Origin: JANMEB01 sp041740495
Lineage (GTDB): Bacteria > Planctomycetota > Planctomycetia > Pirellulales > Pirellulaceae
Reading direction: 5' to 3'
DNA: 17,636 nucleotides
Assembly: GCA_041740495.1 (NCBI GenBank)
Contig: JBGSLW010000177.1
Span: forward strand, 1 to 17,636
The position numbers were made by a program, and so were the translations under genes. The notes beneath the pieces were generated by a model. It was given only the letters and a program-made list of their open reading frames with translations, was not told the DNA's origin and did not search any database. Positions 1 through 7,654 of the stretch are shown piece after piece; position 1 is the stretch's first letter; the number at the start of each line of letters is the position of its first letter.

Positions 1-29
1 CGGCACAATCGACTTCGTATTCAGCACAA

Positions 30-46
30 AGCCGGCGCCTCCGGCT
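30..46. other. Short GC-rich hairpin after dnaE2
   Basis: AGCCGG (30-35) pairs with CCGGCT (41-46) around a 5-nt loop, about 90 bases beyond the dnaE2 stop. Read on the minus strand it is followed only by TTTG, so it is at best a weak terminator. Nothing else was recognised between 1 and 133. Confidence 0.25.
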
Positions 47-133
47 GGGCGTTAAACGAAGGGCTCGGCGAACCTACTGTGAAAAAGACGGCACGACCGC
101 CTGCAGCGGGGGAGAGGGTGTGGGAACGGGTGT

Positions 134-3100
134 TCAGCGAAAGTCGCGTGAGCGGATTCGCAAATCGGAGAGGACGGCCGCGAGGTCTTCCAATCGATCG
201 GCGACCAGGTGGATCACGCCGCTGCGATTTTCCAGCTTGCCCTGCGCGATCCACGCCCCGCTGGTCCGGCAGATTCGGCGATAGCGTTCCCAGACTTGAG
301 GTTTGACCACCAGGTTGGCGGTTCCGGTTTCATCCTCCAGCGTGACGAATGTGATTCCCTTGGCGGTGCTGGGGCGTTGCCGCAGGATGACGAGTCCTGC
401 GACGCGGGCTTGGCGGCCATCCGGCAAGCGCGTCAGTTCATCGGCGGTCGCGACACGGGCTTGTTCCAAGTCGGCTCGATAGAATCCCAGCGGATGCCCT
501 TTCAGCGAAAGTCCGGTCGCCCGGTAATCGGCGAAGACTTGCTCCAAGGGGCTGAGTGCCGGCAGCGGCGTCGTCTCGGACTCGACGTCGTCCTCGGTAA
601 GTTCCGCGAAAAGCGGTTGCTCGAGCGGCCGGCGATCCTGCCCCAACGCTTGCCAGAGCGCCGCCCGGCGATCTTGGTGCAGCGAGCCGAAGGCGTCGGC
701 GTGACTGAGCCGCGCCGTGACCGCCTGTCCGACTTGGGTCCGCCGCACAAAGTCGCTTTGCGAAACGAAGGGACCTTCCAGCCGGGCCGCGACGATCTCC
801 TCCCCGACGCGTTGGGGCAATCCCGTGACCAACCGGAGTCCCAGCCGCAGCGCCCAGGCGTCGGCGGCTCGTTCCAATGTGCAATCCCATGGACTGTGGT
901 TGACGTCGATCGGCAGTAGGCCCACGCCATGCCGCCGGGCGTCGGCGATCAACTGGGCCGGCGCGTAGAACCCCATCGGCAAGCTATTGAGGATCGCGGC
1001 GGTGAAAGCAGCGGGGTAATAATGTTTGAGCCAGGCGGAGACGTAGACCAGCAACGCGAAACTCGCGGCGTGGGATTCGGGAAAGCCGTACTCGCCGAAT
1101 CCCCGGATCTGCCGGAAGACTTGTTCGGCGAATTCGTCGGACAGTCCTTTGGCGCGCATCCCGAGCATCAACTTCTCGCGAAACTTCTCGATCACGCCGG
1201 TCTTCCGCCAGGCGCCCATCGCCCGCCGCAGCTGATCGGCCTCCCCCGGAGTGAATCCCGCCACCACGACCGCCAGCTTCATTGCTTGCTCTTGGAAAAT
1301 CGGCACCCCCAGGGTGCGGTGCAGCACCGCGCGGATCTCGTCGTTGGGGTAGGTCACACTCTCCAAGCCGGCCCGCCGTCGCAGATACGGGTGCACCATA
1401 TTCCCCTGGATCGGACCGGGACGCACGATCGCCACTTCGATCACCAGGTCATACCAGGTCCGGGGTTGCAACCGGGGCAGCATACTCATCTGGCCGCGGC
1501 TTTCGATCTGGAACACGCCGACCGTATCGGCCGCGCAAATCATGTCGTACACGCGAGGGTCCTCCGCCGGAACCGTGGCCAGCGTCCAATGCTCCCCCCA
1601 ATGCCGGTCGATCAACTGAAAACATTTGCGGATCGCGCTGAGCATCCCCAGGCACAGGCAATCGACTTTGAGCAGTCCCAGTTCCTCCAGATCGTTCTTG
1701 TCCCACTGGATCACGGTCCGCCCCTCCATCGCGGCGTTTTCGATCGGAGCCAACTCGTCCAATCGGCCGCGGGTCATCACCATCCCGCCGACGTGCTGCG
1801 AGAGATGCCGGGGAAAGCCGAGCAGCTCCGCGACCAAATGACAAAAGTGATGCCCGGTCCGAGTTTGCGGATCGATCCCGGTTTCCTGGCAGAGGCGCTG
1901 CAAGTCGTCGACGTCGTGGTACCCGTCGACTTGTTTGGCCAACGCGTCGACTCGATCGAGCGAAAACCCGAGCGCCTTGCCGACGTCGCGGATCGCACTG
2001 CGGCTGCGGTAGGTGATCACGGTCGCTGCCAGGCCCGCGCGGTCGCGCCCGTACTTGTCGTAGAGATACTGCAAGACCTCCTCGCGGCGTTCGTGTTCGA
2101 AATCGACGTCGATATCGGGCGCCTCGTTGCGCTCGCGGCTGATGAAGCGTTCGAACAGCAAGTCGGTCGCGTTCGGATCGACCGACGTAACTCCCAGGCA
2201 GTAGCAGACCGCCGAGTTGGCTGCGGAGCCTCGCCCCTGGCAGAGAATCCCGCGCAGACGCGCGAAGCGAACCAGGTCCCAAACGGTCAGGAAGTACGCT
2301 TCATACGCGAGTTCCTCGATCAAAGTCAACTCGTGCTCCAACTGGTTGCGGACTTTGTCGGGCAGGCCCGCGGGATAGCGGCCGGCCGCCCCTTGCCAGG
2401 TCAATTGCCGGAGAAATTCCAGCGGCGTCTGACCGTCCGGCGCCAGCTCGTGCGGGTACTCGTAACGCAACTCATCCAGACTAAAGGGGGAGCGCCCGAC
2501 GATCTCCATAGTCCGGGCCAACGCATCGGGGGCGGCCGCGAACTGTCGTCGGCGGTCGGCCAGTGTGCGGAGATGCCGCTGCGCATTGGCGGGTCGATGC
2601 ATCCCCAGCGCCGCCACAGTGGTCTGATGCTTGATCGCCGTCAGCACATCGTGCAGCGGCAGACGGCTGGGGGCGTGATAGAGCACATCCCCGGCAGCGA
2701 CCAACGGGACCTGATGGCGGTGCGCGCAGCGCTGGAGCGCCTCCAACCGCTGCGCGTCGTCGGACTCGTCGTACAGCTCCGCCAAGAGGTACGCCCGGTC
2801 GCCGAACAATTCGCGGATCGCCGAAATGCCGTGACGGGGGGGCGATGCTCCCGTTTGCAAGTCTCCGGCGGTCGGCACGATCCCGACCAGCAGCCCCGGG
2901 TGCAGGTCGGCCAGGTCGGCGAAGTACAAGCGGCATTCGCCCTTGGGAGCACGGCGGCGGCCCAAGGTCAACAGGCGGCAGAGTCTCCCATAGGCCGCGC
3001 GATCCCCCGCCCAGACCACCAGACGCGGCGCGTCTTCGAAAATCAACTCGGCGCCGACCACGAGCGGCAGCCCCGCAGATTTGGCGGCGGCGTGCGCCCG

Positions 3101-3244
3101 CACAATGCCGGCGAGACTGTTTTCGTCTGTAATGGCCAGCGCCGCATAGTCCTGTCGGCAGGCTCGCTCCACCAATTCGTCGGCGTGCGAGGCTCCTGTC
3201 AGGAAGCTGAAATTCGATTTGCAATGCAGTTCGGCGTAAACCAT
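134..3244 (-). CDS. dnaE2: Error-prone DNA polymerase III alpha subunit DnaE2 (ImuC)
   Basis: C-family replicative-type polymerase that performs translesion synthesis in damage-induced mutagenesis, normally with ImuA/ImuB and the beta clamp. About 1036 residues, the usual DnaE2 length. An N-terminal PHP domain (about 3-200) begins with ELHCKSNFSFLTGASH; the His pair common in PHP domains reads H-C-K here, so metal binding there may be weakened. The palm has GRGSAANSAV (337-346), PDIDVDF with catalytic Asp377 and Asp379, and the third Asp at 528 in LLKVDCLCLGM. An OB-fold follows at about 947-1020, and the protein ends SRDFR, so the 3' end is complete. I chose ATG at 3244, which gives the family-typical start MVYAELHC; an in-frame TTG lies 12 nt further upstream. 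The Shine-Dalgarno is weak. No imuA or imuB lies 5' of it; a divergent peptidase gene does. Confidence 0.95.
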   Translation of the reverse strand: MVYAELHCKSNFSFLTGASHADELVERACRQDYAALAITDENSLAGIVRAHAAAKSAGLPLVVGAELIFEDAPRLVVWAGDRAAYGRLCRLLTLGRRRAPKGECRLYFADLADLHPGLLVGIVPTAGDLQTGASPPRHGISAIRELFGDRAYLLAELYDESDDAQRLEALQRCAHRHQVPLVAAGDVLYHAPSRLPLHDVLTAIKHQTTVAALGMHRPANAQRHLRTLADRRRQFAAAPDALARTMEIVGRSPFSLDELRYEYPHELAPDGQTPLEFLRQLTWQGAAGRYPAGLPDKVRNQLEHELTLIEELAYEAYFLTVWDLVRFARLRGILCQGRGSAANSAVCYCLGVTSVDPNATDLLFERFISRERNEAPDIDVDFEHERREEVLQYLYDKYGRDRAGLAATVITYRSRSAIRDVGKALGFSLDRVDALAKQVDGYHDVDDLQRLCQETGIDPQTRTGHHFCHLVAELLGFPRHLSQHVGGMVMTRGRLDELAPIENAAMEGRTVIQWDKNDLEELGLLKVDCLCLGMLSAIRKCFQLIDRHWGEHWTLATVPAEDPRVYDMICAADTVGVFQIESRGQMSMLPRLQPRTWYDLVIEVAIVRPGPIQGNMVHPYLRRRAGLESVTYPNDEIRAVLHRTLGVPIFQEQAMKLAVVVAGFTPGEADQLRRAMGAWRKTGVIEKFREKLMLGMRAKGLSDEFAEQVFRQIRGFGEYGFPESHAASFALLVYVSAWLKHYYPAAFTAAILNSLPMGFYAPAQLIADARRHGVGLLPIDVNHSPWDCTLERAADAWALRLGLRLVTGLPQRVGEEIVAARLEGPFVSQSDFVRRTQVGQAVTARLSHADAFGSLHQDRRAALWQALGQDRRPLEQPLFAELTEDDVESETTPLPALSPLEQVFADYRATGLSLKGHPLGFYRADLEQARVATADELTRLPDGRQARVAGLVILRQRPSTAKGITFVTLEDETGTANLVVKPQVWERYRRICRTSGAWIAQGKLENRSGVIHLVADRLEDLAAVLSDLRIRSRDFR

Positions 3245-3279
3245 TGCTGTCCGCAATTGAGGTTACGGTCTCAAGTGCC

Positions 3280-3334
3280 CCGTGCCAGTCACTCCGTGCC
3301 CGTTACTCCGTGCCCGTTACTCCGTGCGAGGTAC
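3280..3334. repeat. 14-bp tandem repeat upstream of dnaE2
   Basis: Nearly four consecutive units of a 14-bp motif: CCGTGCCAGTCACT (3280-3293), CCGTGCCCGTTACT (3294-3307), the same again (3308-3321), then a diverged CCGTGCGAGGTAC (3322-3334). The array starts 36 bp upstream of the dnaE2 ATG, within its probable leader or promoter. No function can be read from it. Confidence 0.85.
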
Positions 3335-3488
3335 GTCCGTGTGCGGTACTCAACCCCATCCACGCTAGCAACGCAATTCTGCGGCGAATTCGCTCTAGGT
3401 GAATTGTCGGCCGTCGATTACCGTTGGGCGGCTGCACGGGGGGGGAACACCCGAGCAGGCAGGATCCGCGGCGAGTGCCGTTCAAGGC

Positions 3489-3537
3489 CGAGCGGTCGCC
3501 GCGGGGTGCTCGTCCGACCCGGGCGAGCGGTCGCCGC
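3489..3537. repeat. 14-bp direct repeat before the peptidase gene
   Basis: CGAGCGGTCGCCGC occurs at 3489-3502 and again at 3524-3537, 35 bp apart, ending 25 bp before the peptidase start codon. It could be an operator pair or chance in GC-rich DNA. Confidence 0.5.
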
Positions 3538-3562
3538 CCATTGTACCAGGAAATCGCCGCGC

Positions 3563-4726
3563 ATGGATGCTCGTACACTACTGTACAAATGTACACTTAT
3601 CGGTTTGAGCTTGGGGGCGGGGGTGCCAATCGCCGCCGCCGACTATTCTACGACGAATTTCGTAATCCGGGCTCCGGACGGGAGGCTGGCGCAGCAGGTG
3701 GGGCAAGCGGCGGAGGCGTATCGCCGCGAGCTGGCGATCCGCTGGCTGGGCGAAGAGCTCGCCCCTTGGCCGGAAAAATGCCCGATCGTGGTGCGAATTG
3801 AGCCCCAGGCGTACGGGCAAACGAGTTTCGGCTTCGCGGTGGGGATGGCGCGTTCGCAGCCGACTGGCTGGCAGATGGAAGTTTGCGGCAGTCCCGAACG
3901 GATTCTCGATTCCGTATTGCCGCATGAGATCACCCATACGATTTTCGCCTCGCATTTCGGCAGGCCGCTCCCGCGGTGGGCGGACGAGGGGGCATGTACC
4001 ACCGTGGAGCATGAATCGGAGCGGTCGAAGAACCATCAGCTCTTGTTCCAGTTCTTCAATGAGCGGCGGACGATTCCGTTCAATCGGATGTACACGATGA
4101 AGAAGTACCCGCAGGACATTTATCCGATCTACGCCCAGGGGTACTCGGTGGCCCGGTACTTGATCATGCAAGGGGGGCATCGGCGGTTCGTCGACTATAT
4201 CGACGAGGGGTTGACGCTCGAAGCGCCCGGCCGGGAAACGGCGGCTTGGGACTCGGCCACGCAAAAGTACTATGGCTTCGAGAATCTCAGCGAGTTGCAG
4301 GTTTCCTGGATCAAATGGATCAAACAAGGATGTCCCAACCTGGCCGCGTCGCCGGCGGTGATTCCCACTGGCGTCGCGTCGTCCGACGCGGGGTCCCGCG
4401 CCAGCGACATCCCATTTCCGCGGGGGGCTACCCAGCAGATCGTGCAGGCCAATTCCGGCGATTCCGCCATCAATTGGTACCGCAGCCAGGCCACTCGGGT
4501 AGCGGTGGAGGACGGGAGCCGACTTCCAGGTGTTTCGATTGCCGTCGGCGAGTTACAGACGCAATACCAACCAGGCTCGACTCGCGGCAGTCGCCCCGTC
4601 AGCGATTTGATCGCTGGGGAAACGCACATTCGTCCGACCGATGTGCCGACATTCGACGGAAACGCCTTCTATGGCCAGTCGACGATTGTCCAGCAGTCGA
4701 CAACGCCGTCGACCGTTTGGCGTTAG
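3563..4726 (+). CDS. Secreted zinc metallopeptidase of the MA (gluzincin) type
   Basis: Encodes 387 residues. A Sec signal peptide is visible: basic start MDAR, hydrophobic stretch 11-25 and an AAA cleavage region near 24-26, so the protein should leave the cytoplasm. The active site is HEITH (His121, Glu122, His125), with WADEG placing a third zinc ligand at Glu142; this HExxH-17-E spacing is the gluzincin pattern and resembles the peptidase MA-like proteins common in planctomycetes. The catalytic region covers about 30-315. The last 70 or so residues are Ser/Thr/Pro/Gly-rich with no recognisable domain or anchor. The start is ATG 3563, because it opens directly into the signal peptide; the same frame is open far upstream only as antisense to dnaE2. 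A modest AGGA lies about 11 nt upstream. It is transcribed away from dnaE2 and converges with the LEPR gene. The substrate is unknown. Confidence 0.85.
   Translation: MDARTLLYKCTLIGLSLGAGVPIAAADYSTTNFVIRAPDGRLAQQVGQAAEAYRRELAIRWLGEELAPWPEKCPIVVRIEPQAYGQTSFGFAVGMARSQPTGWQMEVCGSPERILDSVLPHEITHTIFASHFGRPLPRWADEGACTTVEHESERSKNHQLLFQFFNERRTIPFNRMYTMKKYPQDIYPIYAQGYSVARYLIMQGGHRRFVDYIDEGLTLEAPGRETAAWDSATQKYYGFENLSELQVSWIKWIKQGCPNLAASPAVIPTGVASSDAGSRASDIPFPRGATQQIVQANSGDSAINWYRSQATRVAVEDGSRLPGVSIAVGELQTQYQPGSTRGSRPVSDLIAGETHIRPTDVPTFDGNAFYGQSTIVQQSTTPSTVWR
3582..3595. other. Palindrome TGTACA-AA-TGTACA inside the signal-peptide codons
   Basis: Two copies of the self-complementary hexamer TGTACA flank AA, 19 bp downstream of the peptidase start codon. 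It has the symmetry of a dimeric regulator site, but it is inside the coding region and no regulator is indicated. Confidence 0.4.
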
Positions 4727-4768
4727 GGGGGAATTCTCTCTCTCCACAAATTCCAGATTCTTCGTCGC

Positions 4769-4872
4769 GCTCGTGCCCGTAAGTGCGCGCCAGAGTGTTG
4801 GCTCCTTTCCGGGTACGCCGTCGGCTGACGGTTAGGTATCCACAGGCCGTGAACGATTGCTCGTGCGCGTAA
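4769..4872. repeat. Internally repeated intergenic stretch
   Basis: GCTCGTGCCCGTAA (4769-4782) recurs as GCTCGTGCGCGTAA (4859-4872), 13 of 14 identical and 90 bp apart. It lies in the non-coding region between the convergent peptidase and LEPR genes, next to the inverted-repeat element. It looks like part of a dispersed intergenic repeat cluster, but a genome search would be needed to show that. Confidence 0.45.
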
Positions 4873-4894
4873 ACGAAAGGCGTAATCGTCGACC

Positions 4895-5027
4895 AGGCTT
4901 TGTCCCAAAACATCAGCCGCCTGGCGCGAGCCTGCGGTTTCCGGTGTCGGGTGCGCGAAGAAACCGCAGGCTAGCGCCAGGCGGCTGATGTTAATGGGAC
5001 GCGAAACTGTGTTTTGGGACAAAGCCT
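4895..5027. repeat. 133-bp nested inverted-repeat element (MITE-like or REP/BIME-like)
   Basis: The outer ends are a perfect 17-bp inverted repeat, AGGCTTTGTCCCAAAAC (4895-4911) against 5011-5027. Inside them are 31-bp arms (4911-4941 and 4960-4990) that pair with one mismatch across an 18-nt loop and contain GCCTGGCGC and GCCTGCGGTTT. A 20-nt spacer separates inner and outer arms on the right only. There is no coding capacity. Terminal repeats of this form resemble transposase-recognised ends, and the inner palindrome resembles repetitive extragenic palindromes. Its place between two convergent stop codons also suits bidirectional transcription termination. I see no convincing target-site duplication. 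Confidence 0.8.
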
Positions 5028-5055
5028 AGGAGTACCAGTACGAAGAAAACTCCTC

Positions 5056-5087
5056 AAAAAAAAGGAACGGCCGCATTGCTGCGGCCG
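5056..5087 (-). terminator. Intrinsic terminator of the LEPR-xLL gene
   Basis: A perfect 8-bp stem (CGGCCGCA 5068-5075 with TGCGGCCG 5080-5087) and a 4-nt loop are followed, on the minus strand, by TTCC and a run of eight T (5063-5056). It begins 29 bp past the stop codon of the gene at 5116-7071. Confidence 0.85.
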
Positions 5088-5115
5088 CTGGAGATACCAA
5101 GTTGGTGAGGGGGGA

Positions 5116-7071
5116 TTACACCACGGTATACTCGAACGAGTACACGCGTTGTGAACCGAAGCTATTGCTCCATTCGGAGAAGTAATCTTCGTTCCCGCCG
5201 TCGCCGTAGAACCACGCCGCATTGGCGTAGCTACTTTGGACGTACAGCGCGTCGTTTCCTCCACCCATGTAGACGTAAAGGTTGTTGGTCACGTCGACGT
5301 AATACAGGGACAAGTAATCCTGATCGGCGCCGGCGTTGAAGAACGCATTGTTCCCAACATACAGTTCACTCACCTCGGCGGCATCGACTCCTGACCCCAG
5401 GATCAGCCAGAAGCTTCCACCGACATCCAAACCGTAGATACCGACCCCTTGATTTCCGTAACCCCCATTCACCGATGGGACTTGTTCTGTCTCACCGTCA
5501 TCGCCCGGACCGGCGTCGATCACGGCGTTGCCGCCCACACGCAGGTACTCGATTTCCGCCGAATCCGCTCCGCTGCCCAAGAAGACATTGAGATGCCCAG
5601 CGATGTCCATGTCGTACATCAGCACGCCGCCGAAGAACTCATCTTGGGCTGAGCTCGGTCCCTGGACTTCGTCGTAGTAGTCGCCGCTGTCGTCCCCGGC
5701 GCCCGCGTCGATGGTGGCATTGCCCGCCACGTCGTAGTAGGCGATTTCGATTCGGTCGACGTCGTTGCCGGTGTTCACGACCAGGTTGCGGCCGATGTTC
5801 GCTTCATCGTCGCCGGACAGCTGCTGGCTTTCTCCCGCGGCCGGCAAGAGGTTGGATCCTCCGTACTGGTCGTCGCCGATCCGCACCAGGTCATTCCCGG
5901 TGCTGGTGATAATCACTAGGTCGTTGTCGAAATACGACTCGCGTGAATACGAGGCTCCGACGAAGACCTCATCGTCGCCGCCGCCGGAATAGACGTACAT
6001 GCTGTCGGCTTCGACGTCCCGAGCGCCGATGTCATCGTCGCCATCGAGTGTGGTGACGGCGATGCTCTGGACGGCATCGGTCTTCCAGAGGTCGACGTAG
6101 TCGTTGTGGATGCCACCCAGGATATTGACGCGACCGGCGTCGACCCGGTGAACCGAGATTTCAGCCCCTCCGTCGAACGTTTGAATCACCAACAGATCGC
6201 CGATTTCCGAGGGGGGAGCCCAATAGTTCGCCGCCGCTGGCTCTTCGCCGTTTTCCTCGGTGTACTCGCATCCGTCGACGTAGACCCAATCATAACCGTT
6301 TTGGGTCTGGACGATCACATCGTCCTGGACGTGGAGACAAGCCAGCTCGACGCCGTCTTCGTGATATCCACCGCGGACGACCAATTCGTTGGCGTACAAG
6401 CCGTCGACGTAGACGTCCGAGTCTCCGTTGGCGGTGAGGATACGGGTGAGCCCTGTCGAGGTGCAGTCGTGGAGGAAGACTTCGTCGTAGCCACCAAACG
6501 TGCGAACCACCAGGTTCGTGCCCGCTTTCACTTCGCACAAGCCGACTTGGTCATCGCCAGAGCCGGTTTCAATCAACACGCGTTGGCCGACGGTTCCCGG
6601 ACCGGCGCCGACTTGGTTATCTCCGTTCCCCAGGCGGAGGGTCACCCATCCCGGCAGATAAAGTTCGGGCCTTCCCAACAACGACTCAGGCTCCGGATCA
6701 ACCTCGAACCCCAAGCATTCCGCCAACGCGTCGATATCGCCGGAGACGCCCAAGGCGTCGTCGCCGTCCTGTAAGTCGACGTCGAGATTGACGACCCCGA
6801 AGAAATCGGCCGGCGCCGCATTGCCGTTGACCGTCGTGGCGCCGGAATAGTCGATCCCTTCGACGCGCAGCCCGGTACCATACGTTGCATCGTAAACCGT
6901 GGTGACCAGCACGCCGTTGTCGGCGGCGTCGCCAACGATCGACAGCGTGCCGTCGTCCAGGCTCGCCTGGACGTTACCCGACAATAAGAGGCGCGACTCG
7001 AGCGACTCCAGATTGAGACGACTGTATTCGTGAGGGCGCGGGCCCTGGCGGGACGAACGAAATTGCCACAT
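5116..7071 (-). CDS. LEPR-xLL-type planctomycete exoprotein with Asp/Gly-rich repeats
   Basis: A 651-residue acidic protein. Residues 21-32 read LESLESRLLLSG, matching the LEPR-xLL motif near the N-terminus of many large planctomycete surface or secreted proteins, where it is thought to act as a sorting signal; no ordinary signal peptide is visible. The rest consists of loosely repeated segments of roughly 40-50 residues of the type D-L-x-V/I-x-T-x-x-G-x-D, rich in Gly, Asp, Val and Tyr (for example GGGDDEVFVG and GAGDD), suggesting a beta-helix or beta-roll that may bind calcium. There is no catalytic motif and no C-terminal membrane anchor. The ATG at 7071 has a good AGAGGAG 7 nt upstream. 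It is monocistronic, with its own terminator. The molecular role is unknown; adhesion or envelope structure is inference. Confidence 0.8.
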   Translation of the reverse strand: MWQFRSSRQGPRPHEYSRLNLESLESRLLLSGNVQASLDDGTLSIVGDAADNGVLVTTVYDATYGTGLRVEGIDYSGATTVNGNAAPADFFGVVNLDVDLQDGDDALGVSGDIDALAECLGFEVDPEPESLLGRPELYLPGWVTLRLGNGDNQVGAGPGTVGQRVLIETGSGDDQVGLCEVKAGTNLVVRTFGGYDEVFLHDCTSTGLTRILTANGDSDVYVDGLYANELVVRGGYHEDGVELACLHVQDDVIVQTQNGYDWVYVDGCEYTEENGEEPAAANYWAPPSEIGDLLVIQTFDGGAEISVHRVDAGRVNILGGIHNDYVDLWKTDAVQSIAVTTLDGDDDIGARDVEADSMYVYSGGGDDEVFVGASYSRESYFDNDLVIITSTGNDLVRIGDDQYGGSNLLPAAGESQQLSGDDEANIGRNLVVNTGNDVDRIEIAYYDVAGNATIDAGAGDDSGDYYDEVQGPSSAQDEFFGGVLMYDMDIAGHLNVFLGSGADSAEIEYLRVGGNAVIDAGPGDDGETEQVPSVNGGYGNQGVGIYGLDVGGSFWLILGSGVDAAEVSELYVGNNAFFNAGADQDYLSLYYVDVTNNLYVYMGGGNDALYVQSSYANAAWFYGDGGNEDYFSEWSNSFGSQRVYSFEYTVV

Positions 7072-7078
7072 GTAGGAA

Positions 7079-7085
7079 CTCCTCT
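7079..7085 (-). promoter_or_regulatory. Ribosome binding site of the LEPR-xLL gene
   Basis: AGAGGAG on the minus strand, 7 nt from the ATG at 7071, fixes this start codon. Confidence 0.75.
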
Positions 7086-7124
7086 GCTAGAGACAAGGAA
7101 GGCATCCTTTGCCAAAAATCGCCA

Positions 7125-7142
7125 CCGGCCGTGACCGGCCGG
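7125..7142 (-). other. Stem-loop in the presumed leader of the LEPR-xLL gene
   Basis: CCGGCC (7125-7130) and GGCCGG (7137-7142) form a 6-bp stem around a 6-nt loop. Read on the minus strand a run of five T (7118-7114) follows after a short gap. It could be a weak leader terminator or simply a GC-rich palindrome. The rest of 7086-7450 shows no gene. Confidence 0.3.
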
Positions 7143-7450
7143 GGATCCTCGAACAAACACGGCGAAATGCGCTTCACCATCGTCGAGATGGAGAATCGGA
7201 AGGCGTGTCGACGGAGTTTCTTGCCTGCCAGCAAGGAATGCCCCCCAACATGCCTCGATGATTGCTGGCTTCCATCCTAGTTGGATGGGGACGTGAATGA
7301 AACCAGAGAAACCTGAGAGATTTGCGTTTGATTTTCCGAGTGATTCGCGTTTCGAGTGCGGATTCGGCCCGAGTCGTTGGAACTCGCGTAAAATAGCAGG
7401 CAATCCTGGATGCTGGAGGAATGTGCCGATGCGTGCCGATCGATGGTTGA

Positions 7451-7654
7451 CCTGGAAAAGAGTATTGTGGGTCGCAGCTGATCGCCGTCCGCACTCTCGC
7501 CGGGGAGCGGTTCGCAGGCAAGATGTTCATCGATGCCACCTACGAAGGGGACTTGATGGCTGCAGCGCGCGTGCGCTTTCATGCCAGCGTACAAGCGGTC
7601 GATTACTCCCAGCTGCGGGAACGCTTGCTCACCGACGGTCAATGCCTGGAGTAA
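7451..7654 (+). pseudogene. Remnant of an FAD-dependent oxidoreductase
   Basis: An open stretch between TGA (7448-7450) and TAA (7652-7654) encodes about 67 residues. Its centre reads ...AVRTLAGERFAGKMF followed by IDATYEGDLMAAA. The FIDATYEGDLMAAAGV motif marks a family of FAD-dependent oxidoreductases (FAD_oxidored type) common in planctomycetes, and the preceding segment also fits the usual R-T-x-x-G-x-x-F-x-A-K pattern. The N-terminal Rossmann fold with GxGxxG and the several hundred residues expected downstream are missing, similarity fades after the motif, and there is no credible start codon or ribosome site. It is therefore a decayed internal fragment. Its last 16 bases overlap the 3' end of the HAD gene on the other strand, so the original gene was probably truncated there. 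Confidence 0.65.

Noticed and set aside
3245..3420. LexA box controlling dnaE2
   Set aside because: No inverted repeat matching a known LexA motif could be identified with confidence; the planctomycete consensus is not certain to me.
929..3562. Very long open frame on the plus strand running into the peptidase gene
   Set aside because: It is exactly antisense to dnaE2, which has all catalytic motifs. The frame stays open because of GC-rich codon usage; the peptidase begins at 3563 with its own signal peptide.
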